A stretch of DNA of 64,000 nt from the NCBI RefSeq assembly GCF_963558545.1, contig NZ_CAUWHO010000005.1:67603-131602 (forward strand), written 5' to 3'. The notes beneath the pieces were generated by a model. That model was given only the letters and a program-made list of their open reading frames with translations. It did not search any database and had not been told where the DNA came from. This DNA comes from Tyzzerella sp963558545 (GTDB lineage: Bacteria > Bacillota > Clostridia > Lachnospirales > CAG-274). The position numbers and the translations under genes were made by a program. Positions 7,680 through 14,311 of this stretch are shown piece by piece; within the stretch, counting starts at the first letter, position 1; the number at the start of each line of letters is the position of its first letter.

Positions 7680-8071
7680 AATAATATGGATAGTAACTCC
7701 TCCAATCTTTCAAAACTTGATAATTCATCTTTATGTATTTTATTATCTGTTTTAAGTTTATCCTTTATATAGCTAGCTTCACAAAACTTTATTTCATCAT
7801 TAAATTTAAAAACAAAAAAGTAATTATTAGACTTAGCTTTTTCTAGTTTTCTTAATGCTTGCATCTGGTTATCTTCTACTCTGCTAAGGCTAAATACATT
7901 TCCCTTACAATGTTTACACTCAAAAGCAAAAAATATATATTCTTTAACTGCTATTATATCAAAAGGTTGTCCTGTATATTTGTTAGGTAGGTTGTATACA
8001 AACATACCCTTATCTTGTAGATATAAGGCAAATTCTTTTTCAAAATCATTCCCAATTAATTTATTATTCAT
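7676..8071 (-). CDS. PDDEXK-type Holliday junction resolvase (RecU-like)
   Basis: The 131-residue protein shows a compact nuclease core: Q-P-F-D38-I-I-A-V, then F-A-F-E51-C-K53-H-C-K-G, followed by Q-M-Q-A-L-R-K-L. This D-(x)n-E-x-K pattern is that of RecU/phage resolvases that cut four-way junctions during phage recombination and packaging. It lies between the primase-helicase and the helicase. A gap of 199 bases with repeats separates its start from the primase stop. Confidence 0.7.
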   Translation of the reverse strand: MNNKLIGNDFEKEFALYLQDKGMFVYNLPNKYTGQPFDIIAVKEYIFFAFECKHCKGNVFSLSRVEDNQMQALRKLEKAKSNNYFFVFKFNDEIKFCEASYIKDKLKTDNKIHKDELSSFERLEELLSILL

Positions 8072-8102
8072 TGTTTATCCTTTCTAAAAAATCTTATAAG
8101 TT

Positions 8103-8270
8103 TGTTCCAATTTGTTACAGTTTTTATCCTATTGTTATAACTTTTTATTATATATAATTTTATTTATTTTTTTATTTTTATAAATAAAAGTGGAACAAAT
8201 TGGAACATATAGTAAACAAGCCTATTACAAGGTTTTAAAAGTGGAACAAAAAATGGAACAAATTGGAACA
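8103..8270. repeat. Iteron-like repeats around an AT-rich stretch, candidate phage replication origin
   Basis: The 17-mer TGGAACAAATTGGAACA occurs as exact direct copies at 8191-8207 and 8254-8270, with an extra half copy at 8242-8248. An inverted copy with one mismatch lies at 8103-8119. Between the inverted and direct copies is an almost pure A/T stretch (8130-8185). This 199-base gap interrupts an otherwise tightly packed early operon, directly after the D5-type primase gene. Iterons plus an easily melted segment next to a primase-helicase gene are what an origin looks like. Confidence 0.5.
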
Positions 8271-10001
8271 TTAGAATACGCAAAATTGCCAATGAAAATT
8301 GTTATCTATTCTTATTTTTGTCTTTTTATACCCCTGTTCTTCCATCTTTTTATAAAAAGCATTACGCCCTAAAGACTTAGCTCCTATCTCAACACAAAAA
8401 TCTTTATAGCTGCTATAGACAAAACTACAAGCTTTTGTATTTATTATTTCTTTATATTCTTCTATAAATTCTATTACTGGGTTGTTGTAACTGTGGTATT
8501 CTTTAAGGGCAACATCAACAATTTTAGGCTTAATAAATTCTTTGCTATTCATAACATTTTTTAAATGTATAATAGCCTTATAAAGTATGTATTCTGCTAT
8601 ATCATCTGTGAAATATTGCTCTTTTAAATTTATGTTAGGCCTATTTTTCAAATTAGCTTTAAATGGTATTATAACAAGCCTTCTCCCTAAACCGTCTGAT
8701 GTATCATTTATTCTAGGTACATCATTTCCTGCCAACAATAGCTTGCCTGTATATCTAAATTCTTCTGGGTCTATATATAATGCTTTACCTATAATAGGCT
8801 CTCCTGTAACTATTTTTTTTAAGAGGCCTACCCTTGTTATATATTTGTTGTCTATATCATCACATACAGTAAGCATTTTACCCTTTAAAGAAATTACGTT
8901 ATATTCTTTTTCTAACTCTTCAAATTCTCTATGTACCACATTATTTTTATTTATAATAAACCCCAAAAAATCAAAAAATGTACTTTTGCCGTTACCACCG
9001 CTACCTTGAAGGAAAAAAGTTTTACCTAAAGGGTTGCTCCTAAATAGAGTGTACCCTATAACTTGATATAAAAGTTCTTCTATCTCTTTGTCATTATCTG
9101 CCCATATAGATATTAAGCTATCTGCCTTTGTTTTTGTTTCTTCACAAAATGTACTTTTAAAATTATGAAGTATTTTTGTAATTATAATCATACTTTCACT
9201 AAAAGGCAATAAAATACTGTTTTTTATATCATAAATACCATTTTTAAACATTATATAATTGCTACTACTATGCTCTTTTTCTGTTACATAAGCCTTTAAA
9301 TATTGGTAATATTCATTCCTTTTATTTTTAGTTGTATTATATACCTCTTTCATAACTATTTTGTTAAAATTTTCAATGCTCAATGTAGGATAATATTTTT
9401 CATCTTCTAAATAATAATGCAGTGAATTATCTATACTTATTATTTTATACTTTTCTATTAAGTATAAAGAAAATGCTTCCATATCAAGCTCTTTAGAGCT
9501 TATTTTCCCTTTTTTCATATCAAAATTATGATTGTTTGCTTTTACAAAACTATTTATATACTCATCTAAAAGTTTTTCTAAATCTTCTAAATTACTTTTA
9601 TAATACTCTAAGTTTTTGCCTTTTCTAGTAAATACTTTCCAAGCATTTTTATCTACCTTAATATAATTCTGTTTAAAAATATTTATTATTTTTTCATTAT
9701 TATACTTATTAAGACAAGGTAAATACATAAAATTACTTACATAACTTGCATCTGCTTTTATAGTCCCATTCTCATTAATACCTTTATTAATGTACAATGA
9801 ATTTTCAACAGTAAATTTAATAAAATTATCTATGTTTTCATTTTTATCTAAAAATATAGCAGAATATCCTAGTGCATATATTAATAGTCTTATTTCTTCA
9901 TCATCAACTATAAAAACATATTGTCTTTTTAATGGTTGCTCATTACTTATTAAGTTTTTATAGTATTCAAATTGATTAAAATTTGCATTAATATTTATCA
10001 C
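8271..10001 (-). CDS. D5/P4-type phage primase-helicase (superfamily 3)
   Basis: The 576-residue protein contains a superfamily 3 Walker A G-S-G-G-N-G-K-S-T near residue 331, a Walker B-like T-V-C-D-D-I-D segment, and the L-L-L-A-G-N-D-V-P sensor-like motif, followed by a D5-type C-terminal region and a winged-helix-like end. Proteins of this kind unwind and prime phage DNA at the origin. It is shorter than the 750-800-residue P4-type enzymes and I do not see a clear archaeo-eukaryotic primase domain at the N-terminus, so priming may come from elsewhere. It is the largest gene of the early operon. Confidence 0.88.
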   Translation of the reverse strand: MININANFNQFEYYKNLISNEQPLKRQYVFIVDDEEIRLLIYALGYSAIFLDKNENIDNFIKFTVENSLYINKGINENGTIKADASYVSNFMYLPCLNKYNNEKIINIFKQNYIKVDKNAWKVFTRKGKNLEYYKSNLEDLEKLLDEYINSFVKANNHNFDMKKGKISSKELDMEAFSLYLIEKYKIISIDNSLHYYLEDEKYYPTLSIENFNKIVMKEVYNTTKNKRNEYYQYLKAYVTEKEHSSSNYIMFKNGIYDIKNSILLPFSESMIIITKILHNFKSTFCEETKTKADSLISIWADNDKEIEELLYQVIGYTLFRSNPLGKTFFLQGSGGNGKSTFFDFLGFIINKNNVVHREFEELEKEYNVISLKGKMLTVCDDIDNKYITRVGLLKKIVTGEPIIGKALYIDPEEFRYTGKLLLAGNDVPRINDTSDGLGRRLVIIPFKANLKNRPNINLKEQYFTDDIAEYILYKAIIHLKNVMNSKEFIKPKIVDVALKEYHSYNNPVIEFIEEYKEIINTKACSFVYSSYKDFCVEIGAKSLGRNAFYKKMEEQGYKKTKIRIDNNFHWQFCVF

Positions 10002-10016
10002 TCCTTTGTAAAAAAT

Positions 10017-10042
10017 AAGGGTAGGTAAACCCTACCCTATGA
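10017..10042 (-). terminator. Possible weak terminator or hairpin between early genes
   Basis: AGGGTAGG and CCTACCCT-type arms form a hairpin that is followed on the minus strand by TTATTTTTTAC, just before the primase ribosome binding site. It may only partly stop transcription. Confidence 0.4.
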
Positions 10043-10045
10043 TAA

Positions 10046-10623
10046 TTAAAATGGCAACTTATCATCTTCTACATTTTCTTCTATGCTGTAAAAACTATCA
10101 TCATCTTGTTTTTTAGGTGCATCTTTTAAAACTTTTTTATCTAAAATAGGCAAGTCCTTTTTATCTGTAGATGATATAAATCTTAATTTAGTTACAGACT
10201 TAACTTGATTGTCATTACCTAAGTACTCTTCTTCTCCAAATCTACCTAAAAACACTTTTCCTTTTAATACTTCACTGTCAAATCCATTTTCACCATCTAT
10301 TTTTATGTTGTTAGATTTTTCAATAGAAGTTAAGACACCTTTATAAAATTTAAGAGATACCCCTGTCATATTTTGATAAAATACCCCTTTAAAAGTTGTA
10401 TTATCATCAAGTTTTCTTTAGCTTCAAAGCTTTGCCTATAATAGTCTTTAAAGTCTCCCTCTGCTATGTCAAACTGTAATATTAGCATTGGGTTACCACT
10501 TTTATTATTTTCACATTTAGCATTTAATATTTTGCATATATAATTACCTGCCTCTAATTTATTGCTTTCACCCATTACTGCTGTTTTTTCTTGTTCATAA
10601 CCTTTTATACCTTGTATTTTCAT
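10046..10623 (-). pseudogene. DUF669-type phage recombination accessory protein, frameshifted
   Basis: Two overlapping frames together make a full DUF669-like protein: the first (10623 to 10366) holds I-Q-G-I-K-G-Y-E and A-G-N-Y-I-C-K-I, the second (10369 to 10046) holds F-Y-K-G-V-L-T-S-I-E-K-S-N, G-R-F-G-E-E-E-Y and the acidic end E-D-D-K-L-P-F. Restoring one A in the A-tract at 10412-10415 (minus strand) joins them as L-D-D-N-T-T-F-K-G-V-F-Y-Q-N-M-T-G, a natural reading. The ATG usually picked for the second frame is just the Met of that sequence. These proteins accompany phage single-strand annealing or SSB functions; the acidic tail resembles SSB tails. The gene is broken unless the ribosome slips. 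Confidence 0.75.
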
Positions 10624-10637
10624 TGTAATATTTCCTC

Positions 10638-11312
10638 CTAATAATCTTTTAATGCTTCTAATACTTTTGTAATATCATTTTCTATTTCATCTACATCAAA
10701 AGCACCTTTAGGAGTTTTACAAGTAGATTTATCTGCCCTAGTTTTAAATATGTAATTACCATTTGTCTGCATTGCCCATAATACTGTTGTCATTTTACTT
10801 TCTAATAATATTTTACCTAGTTTATTTCCGTTTGTTTTTATTCTAGTCATTATTTCTCCACTATCATCTCTATCTGTTTGAGAGTGTGCTATAAATATTA
10901 CTGTTAAATCGTCTCTAAAATCTAGCGGAATATCTACTATTTCCCATACTGACTATTCTAAATCTTGCCATTTATCATAGCATTTTTCTTTGCATCTTCT
11001 CATTTCATCTGCAACCATAATGCCATTTAATGTATCAACCACTATAGTTTTAATGTGTTTCATATCTTTTGGGCTACCATCTCTTAACTTTATTATACCT
11101 TTGTCAATCTGTTTTAAAATATTAAGTATTAATCTAGCATCATCTGATTTTATATAGTTTAAACTCTCTGTACTATAATGCCCTCTCCACCCTTTCCAAC
11201 TTAAGCCCTTTTTGTCTGCATCTATATAAAAAGTTGTTTTAGGGTCAAGATTTTGCATACTTGTAGTTTTACCACTGCCACTTTCTCCCATTATCCCTAT
11301 TACTTTTGCCAT
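10638..11312 (-). pseudogene. Sak4-like phage ATPase interrupted by an in-frame TAG
   Basis: The first 119 codons encode a P-loop ATPase with Walker A G-E-S-G-S-G-K-T-T at residues 9-17 and Walker B T-I-V-V-D-T-L-N. A TAG at 10953-10955 stops it. The same frame then continues S-V-W-E-I-V-D-I-P-L and V-I-F-I-A-H-S-Q-T-D-R, the normal second half of phage RecA/Sak4-like nucleotide-binding proteins, down to a stop at 10638. One base change (for example TGG or CAG to TAG) explains the break. An internal ATG at 10850 could start a useless 70-residue fragment. Family members assist annealing during phage recombination, and it sits with the DUF669 and Gp157 genes as usual. Confidence 0.8.
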
Positions 11313-11322
11313 AATATACCTC

Positions 11323-11844
11323 CTACTTAATGACTAAAAATTTACTTTCTTTTAATTTTGCAAAATCAAGATTTTCTCCAGATTGTAGTTTTCTTTTAAT
11401 TTTGTCTTTATCTGGTTTAATCTCAATGCTAGCTAAATCTTGTTTTAATGCTTTTTCACAGTCTAAAACTTCTACAGAGATATTTTTACTTTGATATATA
11501 GTAAAAATATCATTTTTAAATCTAGGTATATCTGCAAGTTGCATAGCTTCTAGCAATGTATCTTTTATACATTTTTCATTACTCTTGCTTGATTTAATTT
11601 TACTCTGTAATCTTTCAAGCTCTTCTTTTAAAAACTTCTCTTGTCCTTCTAATAATGACCTGTTATAAGCTAAATTTTTACATACTTTAGCATAGCTATA
11701 TGCTTTTTCTTCTAAAGAAAAATCTATACTTTCTTTAGTATCTTTTAACATTTGTTCAAATAATTCTTTTGGCATTTCTTCATCTGATGACATTTCAAAT
11801 AATGTATTGTAGTCTCCCATTATTTCATAAATCGTTTGTTCCAT
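11323..11844 (-). CDS. Siphovirus Gp157-like protein
   Basis: The 173-residue protein has the all-helical, coiled-coil look of Gp157-family proteins: a Y-N-R-S-L-L-E-G-Q-E-K-F-L-K-E-E-L segment and an end with I-K-P-D-K-D-K-I-K-R-K-L-Q-S-G. Gp157 proteins occur at the start of recombination modules of Streptococcus and Clostridium siphoviruses and are linked with phage resistance phenotypes; the molecular role is unclear. It is followed after 10 bases by the ATPase gene. Confidence 0.75.
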   Translation of the reverse strand: MEQTIYEIMGDYNTLFEMSSDEEMPKELFEQMLKDTKESIDFSLEEKAYSYAKVCKNLAYNRSLLEGQEKFLKEELERLQSKIKSSKSNEKCIKDTLLEAMQLADIPRFKNDIFTIYQSKNISVEVLDCEKALKQDLASIEIKPDKDKIKRKLQSGENLDFAKLKESKFLVIK

Positions 11845-11895
11845 AAATTTACCTCTTTTCTTTTTGTAAAATCTGTGTTATAATTAAATTAATTT

Positions 11896-12003
11896 TTATT
11901 TTATGTATGGGTTGCTCATAGGATTTACTAAGGGCAACCCTTTTTGTTTTCTCAACATATTTAAAATTCTATTAATCATTTCCCATTTTTCCCAATTTTT
12001 CAT
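11896..12003 (-). CDS. Small hypothetical phage protein, 35 residues
   Basis: The ORF starts at an ATG at 12003 after GGAGATACAAA and begins M-K-N-W-E-K-W-E-M-I-N-R. It fills the gap before the Gp157 gene. Its 3' part contains a GGGTTGC/GCAACCC hairpin, which on the plus strand is followed by T residues and would look like a terminator, but here it is coding. No function is assigned. Confidence 0.45.
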   Translation of the reverse strand: MKNWEKWEMINRILNMLRKQKGLPLVNPMSNPYIK

Positions 12004-12015
12004 TTTGTATCTCCT

Positions 12016-12114
12016 TTAAAATATTAATTTTCCTATAAAGTATCCTAAAAAATAACATACTATTACTGCTAAAGATAACATTAAGCTATCTTTAAAGGTT
12101 AAATATTTTTTCAT
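12016..12114 (-). CDS. Small membrane peptide, 32 residues
   Basis: The ORF from ATG 12114 encodes a short N-terminal part (M-K-K-Y-L-T-F-K-D-S) and one membrane span ending G-Y-F-I-G-K-L-I-F. It overlaps the end of the next upstream ORF by 23 bases in another frame, as phage genes often do. A GGAGGTTATAAACA ribosome binding site lies before it. It may be a phage inner-membrane peptide; no family is recognised. Confidence 0.45.
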   Translation of the reverse strand: MKKYLTFKDSLMLSLAVIVCYFLGYFIGKLIF

Positions 12115-12271
12115 TGTTTATAACCTCCATACCTTTGGCATTAATAACTTTTAATACATTTCCATACCATTTTTGAAATCTACCTGTTAAAACCATAGCT
12201 TCCCTATTGTGTTTAGCAAGTAAAGGTATTTCCATACCATTTAGTAATTTAACTAAATAAATTTTATACAT
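12092..12271 (-). CDS. Small hypothetical phage protein, 59 residues
   Basis: ATG at 12271 follows AAAGGAGATAAAAAT. The protein begins M-Y-K-I-Y-L-V-K-L-L-N-G and looks like a small soluble beta-rich protein. It belongs to the cluster of early small genes between the control region and the Gp157 gene. No function is recognised. Confidence 0.5.
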   Translation of the reverse strand: MYKIYLVKLLNGMEIPLLAKHNREAMVLTGRFQKWYGNVLKVINAKGMEVINNEKIFNL

Positions 12272-12339
12272 ATTTTTATCTCCTTTTGTATTTTAATATT
12301 TTATTTTTATAGCTTGTACTACATAATAAGCCTAAAGGC

Positions 12340-12558
12340 TTATTTCTTTTCAATTATTTCTAAATCAAATCCATTTTTATTAGCATAATATTCTGCACAT
12401 CGTAACATCATCTTATTCTGTGCTTCTTGCCATATTTCTGCATACTCTGGCTTTACAACACCATCTACATCTTTTATTAATATAGGTGTTACTGTTCCAT
12501 CTTCATTTTTAACATTTAAAAATGATTTAACTTTTAAGGGCTCTCTTTTTCTACCCAT
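12340..12558 (-). CDS. Hypothetical phage early protein, 72 residues
   Basis: The protein starts M-G-R-K-R-E-P-L-K-V-K and ends with lysines; it is basic at the start and has no membrane span. A ribosome binding site AAGGAGTTGATAGT precedes the ATG. I do not recognise it. Confidence 0.55.
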   Translation of the reverse strand: MGRKREPLKVKSFLNVKNEDGTVTPILIKDVDGVVKPEYAEIWQEAQNKMMLRCAEYYANKNGFDLEIIEKK

Positions 12559-12612
12559 ACTATCAACTCCTTTTTTATAAATTTATTAACTTTACAATTT
12601 GTCCTATTCTTA

Positions 12613-12741
12613 TTATTTAGCAATAGCTATACCTATTGCTACATTTTTTATATCTCGTACTTTTTCTTCAGATACATTTTGCAATAATTCTATAATAGTC
12701 AATATATCTAACATCTTTTTAGAATTTTTATTTGTTTTCAT
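12613..12741 (-). CDS. Small hypothetical phage early protein, 42 residues
   Basis: This is the first leftward ORF after the control region. ATG at 12741 follows AAAGGAGTGAGTTTTT, a very good ribosome binding site. The sequence starts M-K-T-N-K-N-S-K-K-M-L-D and is helical with a hydrophobic end. Function is unknown; small first-gene proteins here can be Cro-like or regulatory, but I see no helix-turn-helix. Confidence 0.5.
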   Translation of the reverse strand: MKTNKNSKKMLDILTIIELLQNVSEEKVRDIKNVAIGIAIAK

Positions 12742-12818
12742 AAAAACTCACTCCTTTTATTAATTCTTAAAATATTTTATAATTACTTTTGTTAATTACA
12801 CTACTTTTTTAATCTTTA

Positions 12819-12905
12819 TTGTAAATATTTTCCTTTTCTTGTATAATTATTGTATCCATATTTTAAAACTGCCATTTTATTATATGGAAATATACAAGAA
12901 AAGGA
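12819..12905 (+). promoter_or_regulatory. Promoter with 15-bp inverted operator arms, copy 1
   Basis: TTGTAA (12819-12824) and TATAAT (12842-12847) are 17 bp apart. A 15-bp arm overlapping the -10 element (12831-12845) is exactly complementary to a second arm (12891-12905) that covers the ribosome binding site of the next gene. The same unit recurs at 13599-13684. A repressor bridging both arms, or pairing of the arms in a longer upstream-initiated RNA, would shut off expression. Confidence 0.65.
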
Positions 12906-12914
12906 GGTGTACAT

Positions 12915-13193
12915 ATGAATATTCAACAAATTATTGATGAGCTTGATGATACTTTGTTAGATTTATTAAAAGAAACATACAATTTCCATTTAAAAGGTAA
13001 GCCTTACAGCTATATACCTATGAATGGGGAAGGAACTAGTAAGTTTTTTACTAACAGTCTAAATGCTCAAGAATTAGTTAATTTAGGCTTGGTAACTCCT
13101 ATAAATAATGTTGGAGTTAAAGAATTCACTTTTAATGGACCATTATCTTTTTCTATAACAAAACTAGGTATAGAAGTAATTGAAAGTTTATAA
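12915..13193 (+). CDS. Hypothetical winged-helix-like prophage protein, 92 residues
   Basis: The ATG follows AAGGAGGTGTACAT. The protein has an N-terminal helix (M-N-I-Q-Q-I-I-D-E-L-D-D), a middle L-N-A-Q-E-L-V-N-L-G-L-V-T-P segment, and an end I-T-K-L-G-I-E-V-I-E-S-L. The last two parts look like the recognition helix and wing edge of small winged-helix regulators, but the match is weak. It is expressed away from the lytic genes under the repeated operator unit, so it may act in lysogeny. A clear terminator follows. Confidence 0.6.
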   Translation: MNIQQIIDELDDTLLDLLKETYNFHLKGKPYSYIPMNGEGTSKFFTNSLNAQELVNLGLVTPINNVGVKEFTFNGPLSFSITKLGIEVIESL

Positions 13194-13199
13194 TTCCCA

Positions 13200-13224
13200 A
13201 ACCACCCGTAAGGGTGGTTTTATA
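13200..13224 (+). terminator. Rho-independent terminator
   Basis: The stem AACCACCC/GGGTGGTT (13200-13207 with 13212-13219, loop GTAA) is followed by TTATAT. It lies seven bases after the stop codon of the 92-residue gene. Confidence 0.85.
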
Positions 13225-13230
13225 TATTAA

Positions 13231-13557
13231 TTAATCTAGCATTTCAAAAATATGACAGTCTTTATGCTTATGGCCTTCTTTAGCTTTTTTCACCTTTATA
13301 TTTTTATACCCCATAAATTCCGTTTTGGATGTCACAAAAAAGTTAATATATGTTCCTGCGTCTATTTTATCAATTTCATCTTGTTTAAAATTATGTTTAA
13401 GTTTGTATCTTTCGCCACAGCTGTGAAACCAATCCCTATTAATAAGAATTTCTACAATATATATATAATCTTTATCTATATCGTAAATAATTCCTGTGCG
13501 ATGGGAAAATTTATGTGGATGCAATCTAAAGTCTTCCAAAGTTTTTATTTTTTCCAT
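13231..13557 (-). CDS. Hypothetical prophage protein, 108 residues
   Basis: The start is the ATG at 13557, preceded by AAAGGGGGTGAGTTT; a frame-open TTG at 13575 lies before that ribosome binding site and is not used. The protein is rich in Lys, His and aromatic residues and contains I-L-I-N-R-D-W-F-H-S-C-G-E-R-Y. I do not recognise it. It is transcribed against its two neighbours, between the two copies of the repeated promoter unit. Confidence 0.6.
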   Translation of the reverse strand: MEKIKTLEDFRLHPHKFSHRTGIIYDIDKDYIYIVEILINRDWFHSCGERYKLKHNFKQDEIDKIDAGTYINFFVTSKTEFMGYKNIKVKKAKEGHKHKDCHIFEMLD

Positions 13558-13598
13558 AAACTCACCCCCTTTCAATTTTCAATGTTATCTTATTTTTA

Positions 13599-13684
13599 TT
13601 GTAAATATTTTCCTTTTCTTGTATAATTTTAGTATCTACATTTATATGTGCTAGATATAGGTGTAGAAATATACAAGAAAAGGA
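13599..13684 (+). promoter_or_regulatory. Promoter with 15-bp inverted operator arms, copy 2
   Basis: TTGTAA (13599-13604) and TATAAT (13622-13627) again have 17-bp spacing. The arms are 13611-13625 and 13670-13684, identical in sequence to copy 1, while the DNA between the arms has diverged. About 34 bases across the promoter are identical in the two copies, and the ribosome binding sites and spacers to ATG are also the same. Confidence 0.65.
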
Positions 13685-13693
13685 GGTGTACAT

Positions 13694-13987
13694 ATGTCTA
13701 ATACTTACAATGTTACATTAATTTATAAAGAAAATATCATTATTACAGTTGAAAATGCTACAGAATACATATTATTACAAGATGAATATAAAAATGATAG
13801 CTCCTTTCCACTAATGTCAAAATTCAGTATGCCTATAGGAGATACCTATCTTAGAAAAATTTTAATTACTGATAATTATAATAGCAAAACTCTTGATGTT
13901 GTTAATGTAATAATATTTAAAATTCCTAATGGTGAACAAGCTGTAACAACAAAAGATTTATTAAGTATAAGTATTACAAGAAATTAG
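13694..13987 (+). CDS. Hypothetical prophage protein, 97 residues
   Basis: ATG follows AAGGAGGTGTACAT, the same leader as the 92-residue gene, but the proteins are not alike. This one is beta-rich, starts M-S-N-T-Y-N-V-T-L-I-Y-K and ends L-L-S-I-S-I-T-R-N. No domain is recognised. It is followed by a terminator. The shared operator suggests coregulation with the gene at 12915. Confidence 0.6.
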   Translation: MSNTYNVTLIYKENIIITVENATEYILLQDEYKNDSSFPLMSKFSMPIGDTYLRKILITDNYNSKTLDVVNVIIFKIPNGEQAVTTKDLLSISITRN

Positions 13988-13992
13988 TATTT

Positions 13993-14015
13993 AGCCACTT
14001 AAAAGTGGCTTTTTC
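13993..14015 (+). terminator. Rho-independent terminator
   Basis: The stem AGCCACTT/AAGTGGCT (13993-14000 with 14003-14010) is followed by TTTTCT, six bases after the stop codon of the 97-residue gene. Confidence 0.85.
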
Positions 14016-14215
14016 TATTTATTTCTAAATGTTACACTAGCCAATTGTTTTTCTATTCTTGAACACATATCATATAAAATTTGATTATTTATACCATTTC
14101 CTAAACTTTCTATTTTTTCACAAAAATATAGTATAGTTTCTCTTGCTATTTCATTTAATTTTTCTGATTGTTCTTGTGTAAAAAATTTACTTTCATTATT
14201 AAAGTTTATCAACAT
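14015..14215 (-). CDS. Hypothetical prophage protein, 66 residues
   Basis: The protein starts M-L-I-N-F-N-N-E-S-K-F-F-T-Q-E-Q and is mostly helical. It is divergent from the repressor gene, the place where small Cro-like or superinfection genes are found, but no helix-turn-helix is visible. A ribosome binding site AAAGGGGTAAAAAGTT precedes ATG. Confidence 0.55.
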   Translation of the reverse strand: MLINFNNESKFFTQEQSEKLNEIARETILYFCEKIESLGNGINNQILYDMCSRIEKQLASVTFRNK

Positions 14216-14269
14216 AACTTTTTACCCCTTTCTTAATATTTATTTTTCAATGTACTAACAACAATATTT

Positions 14270-14301
14270 TTTCTATTTGCGTGATAATATATAGAAAAAG
14301 G
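14270..14301 (+). promoter_or_regulatory. Inverted repeat at the repressor gene promoter
   Basis: TTTTTCTAT (14270-14278) and ATAGAAAAA (14293-14301) form a 9-bp inverted repeat. A GATAAT -10-like element lies between the arms and the right arm runs into the ribosome binding site AAAGGAGGTG. The geometry is like the two operator units upstream, so the repressor may control its own gene here. Confidence 0.5.
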
Positions 14302-14311
14302 AGGTGAATAT

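Noticed and set aside
8190..8372. Plus-strand ORF of 60 codons beginning in the 17-mer repeats
   Set aside because: Its first third is just the iteron-like repeats and the remainder is antisense to the primase gene; no ribosome binding site.
3749..11312. Stop-codon reassignment or suppression as an explanation for the in-frame TAA and TAG
   Set aside because: Host and phage genes end normally at TAA and TAG, the two lesions use different stop codons, and no recoding hairpin or suppressor tRNA is visible. Mutation or sequence error is simpler.
11905..11945. Plus-strand terminator GGGTTGC...GCAACCCTTTTT
   Set aside because: There is no plus-strand gene upstream for it, and the arms lie within the small minus-strand ORF 11896-12003. 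The hairpin may still matter in the RNA.
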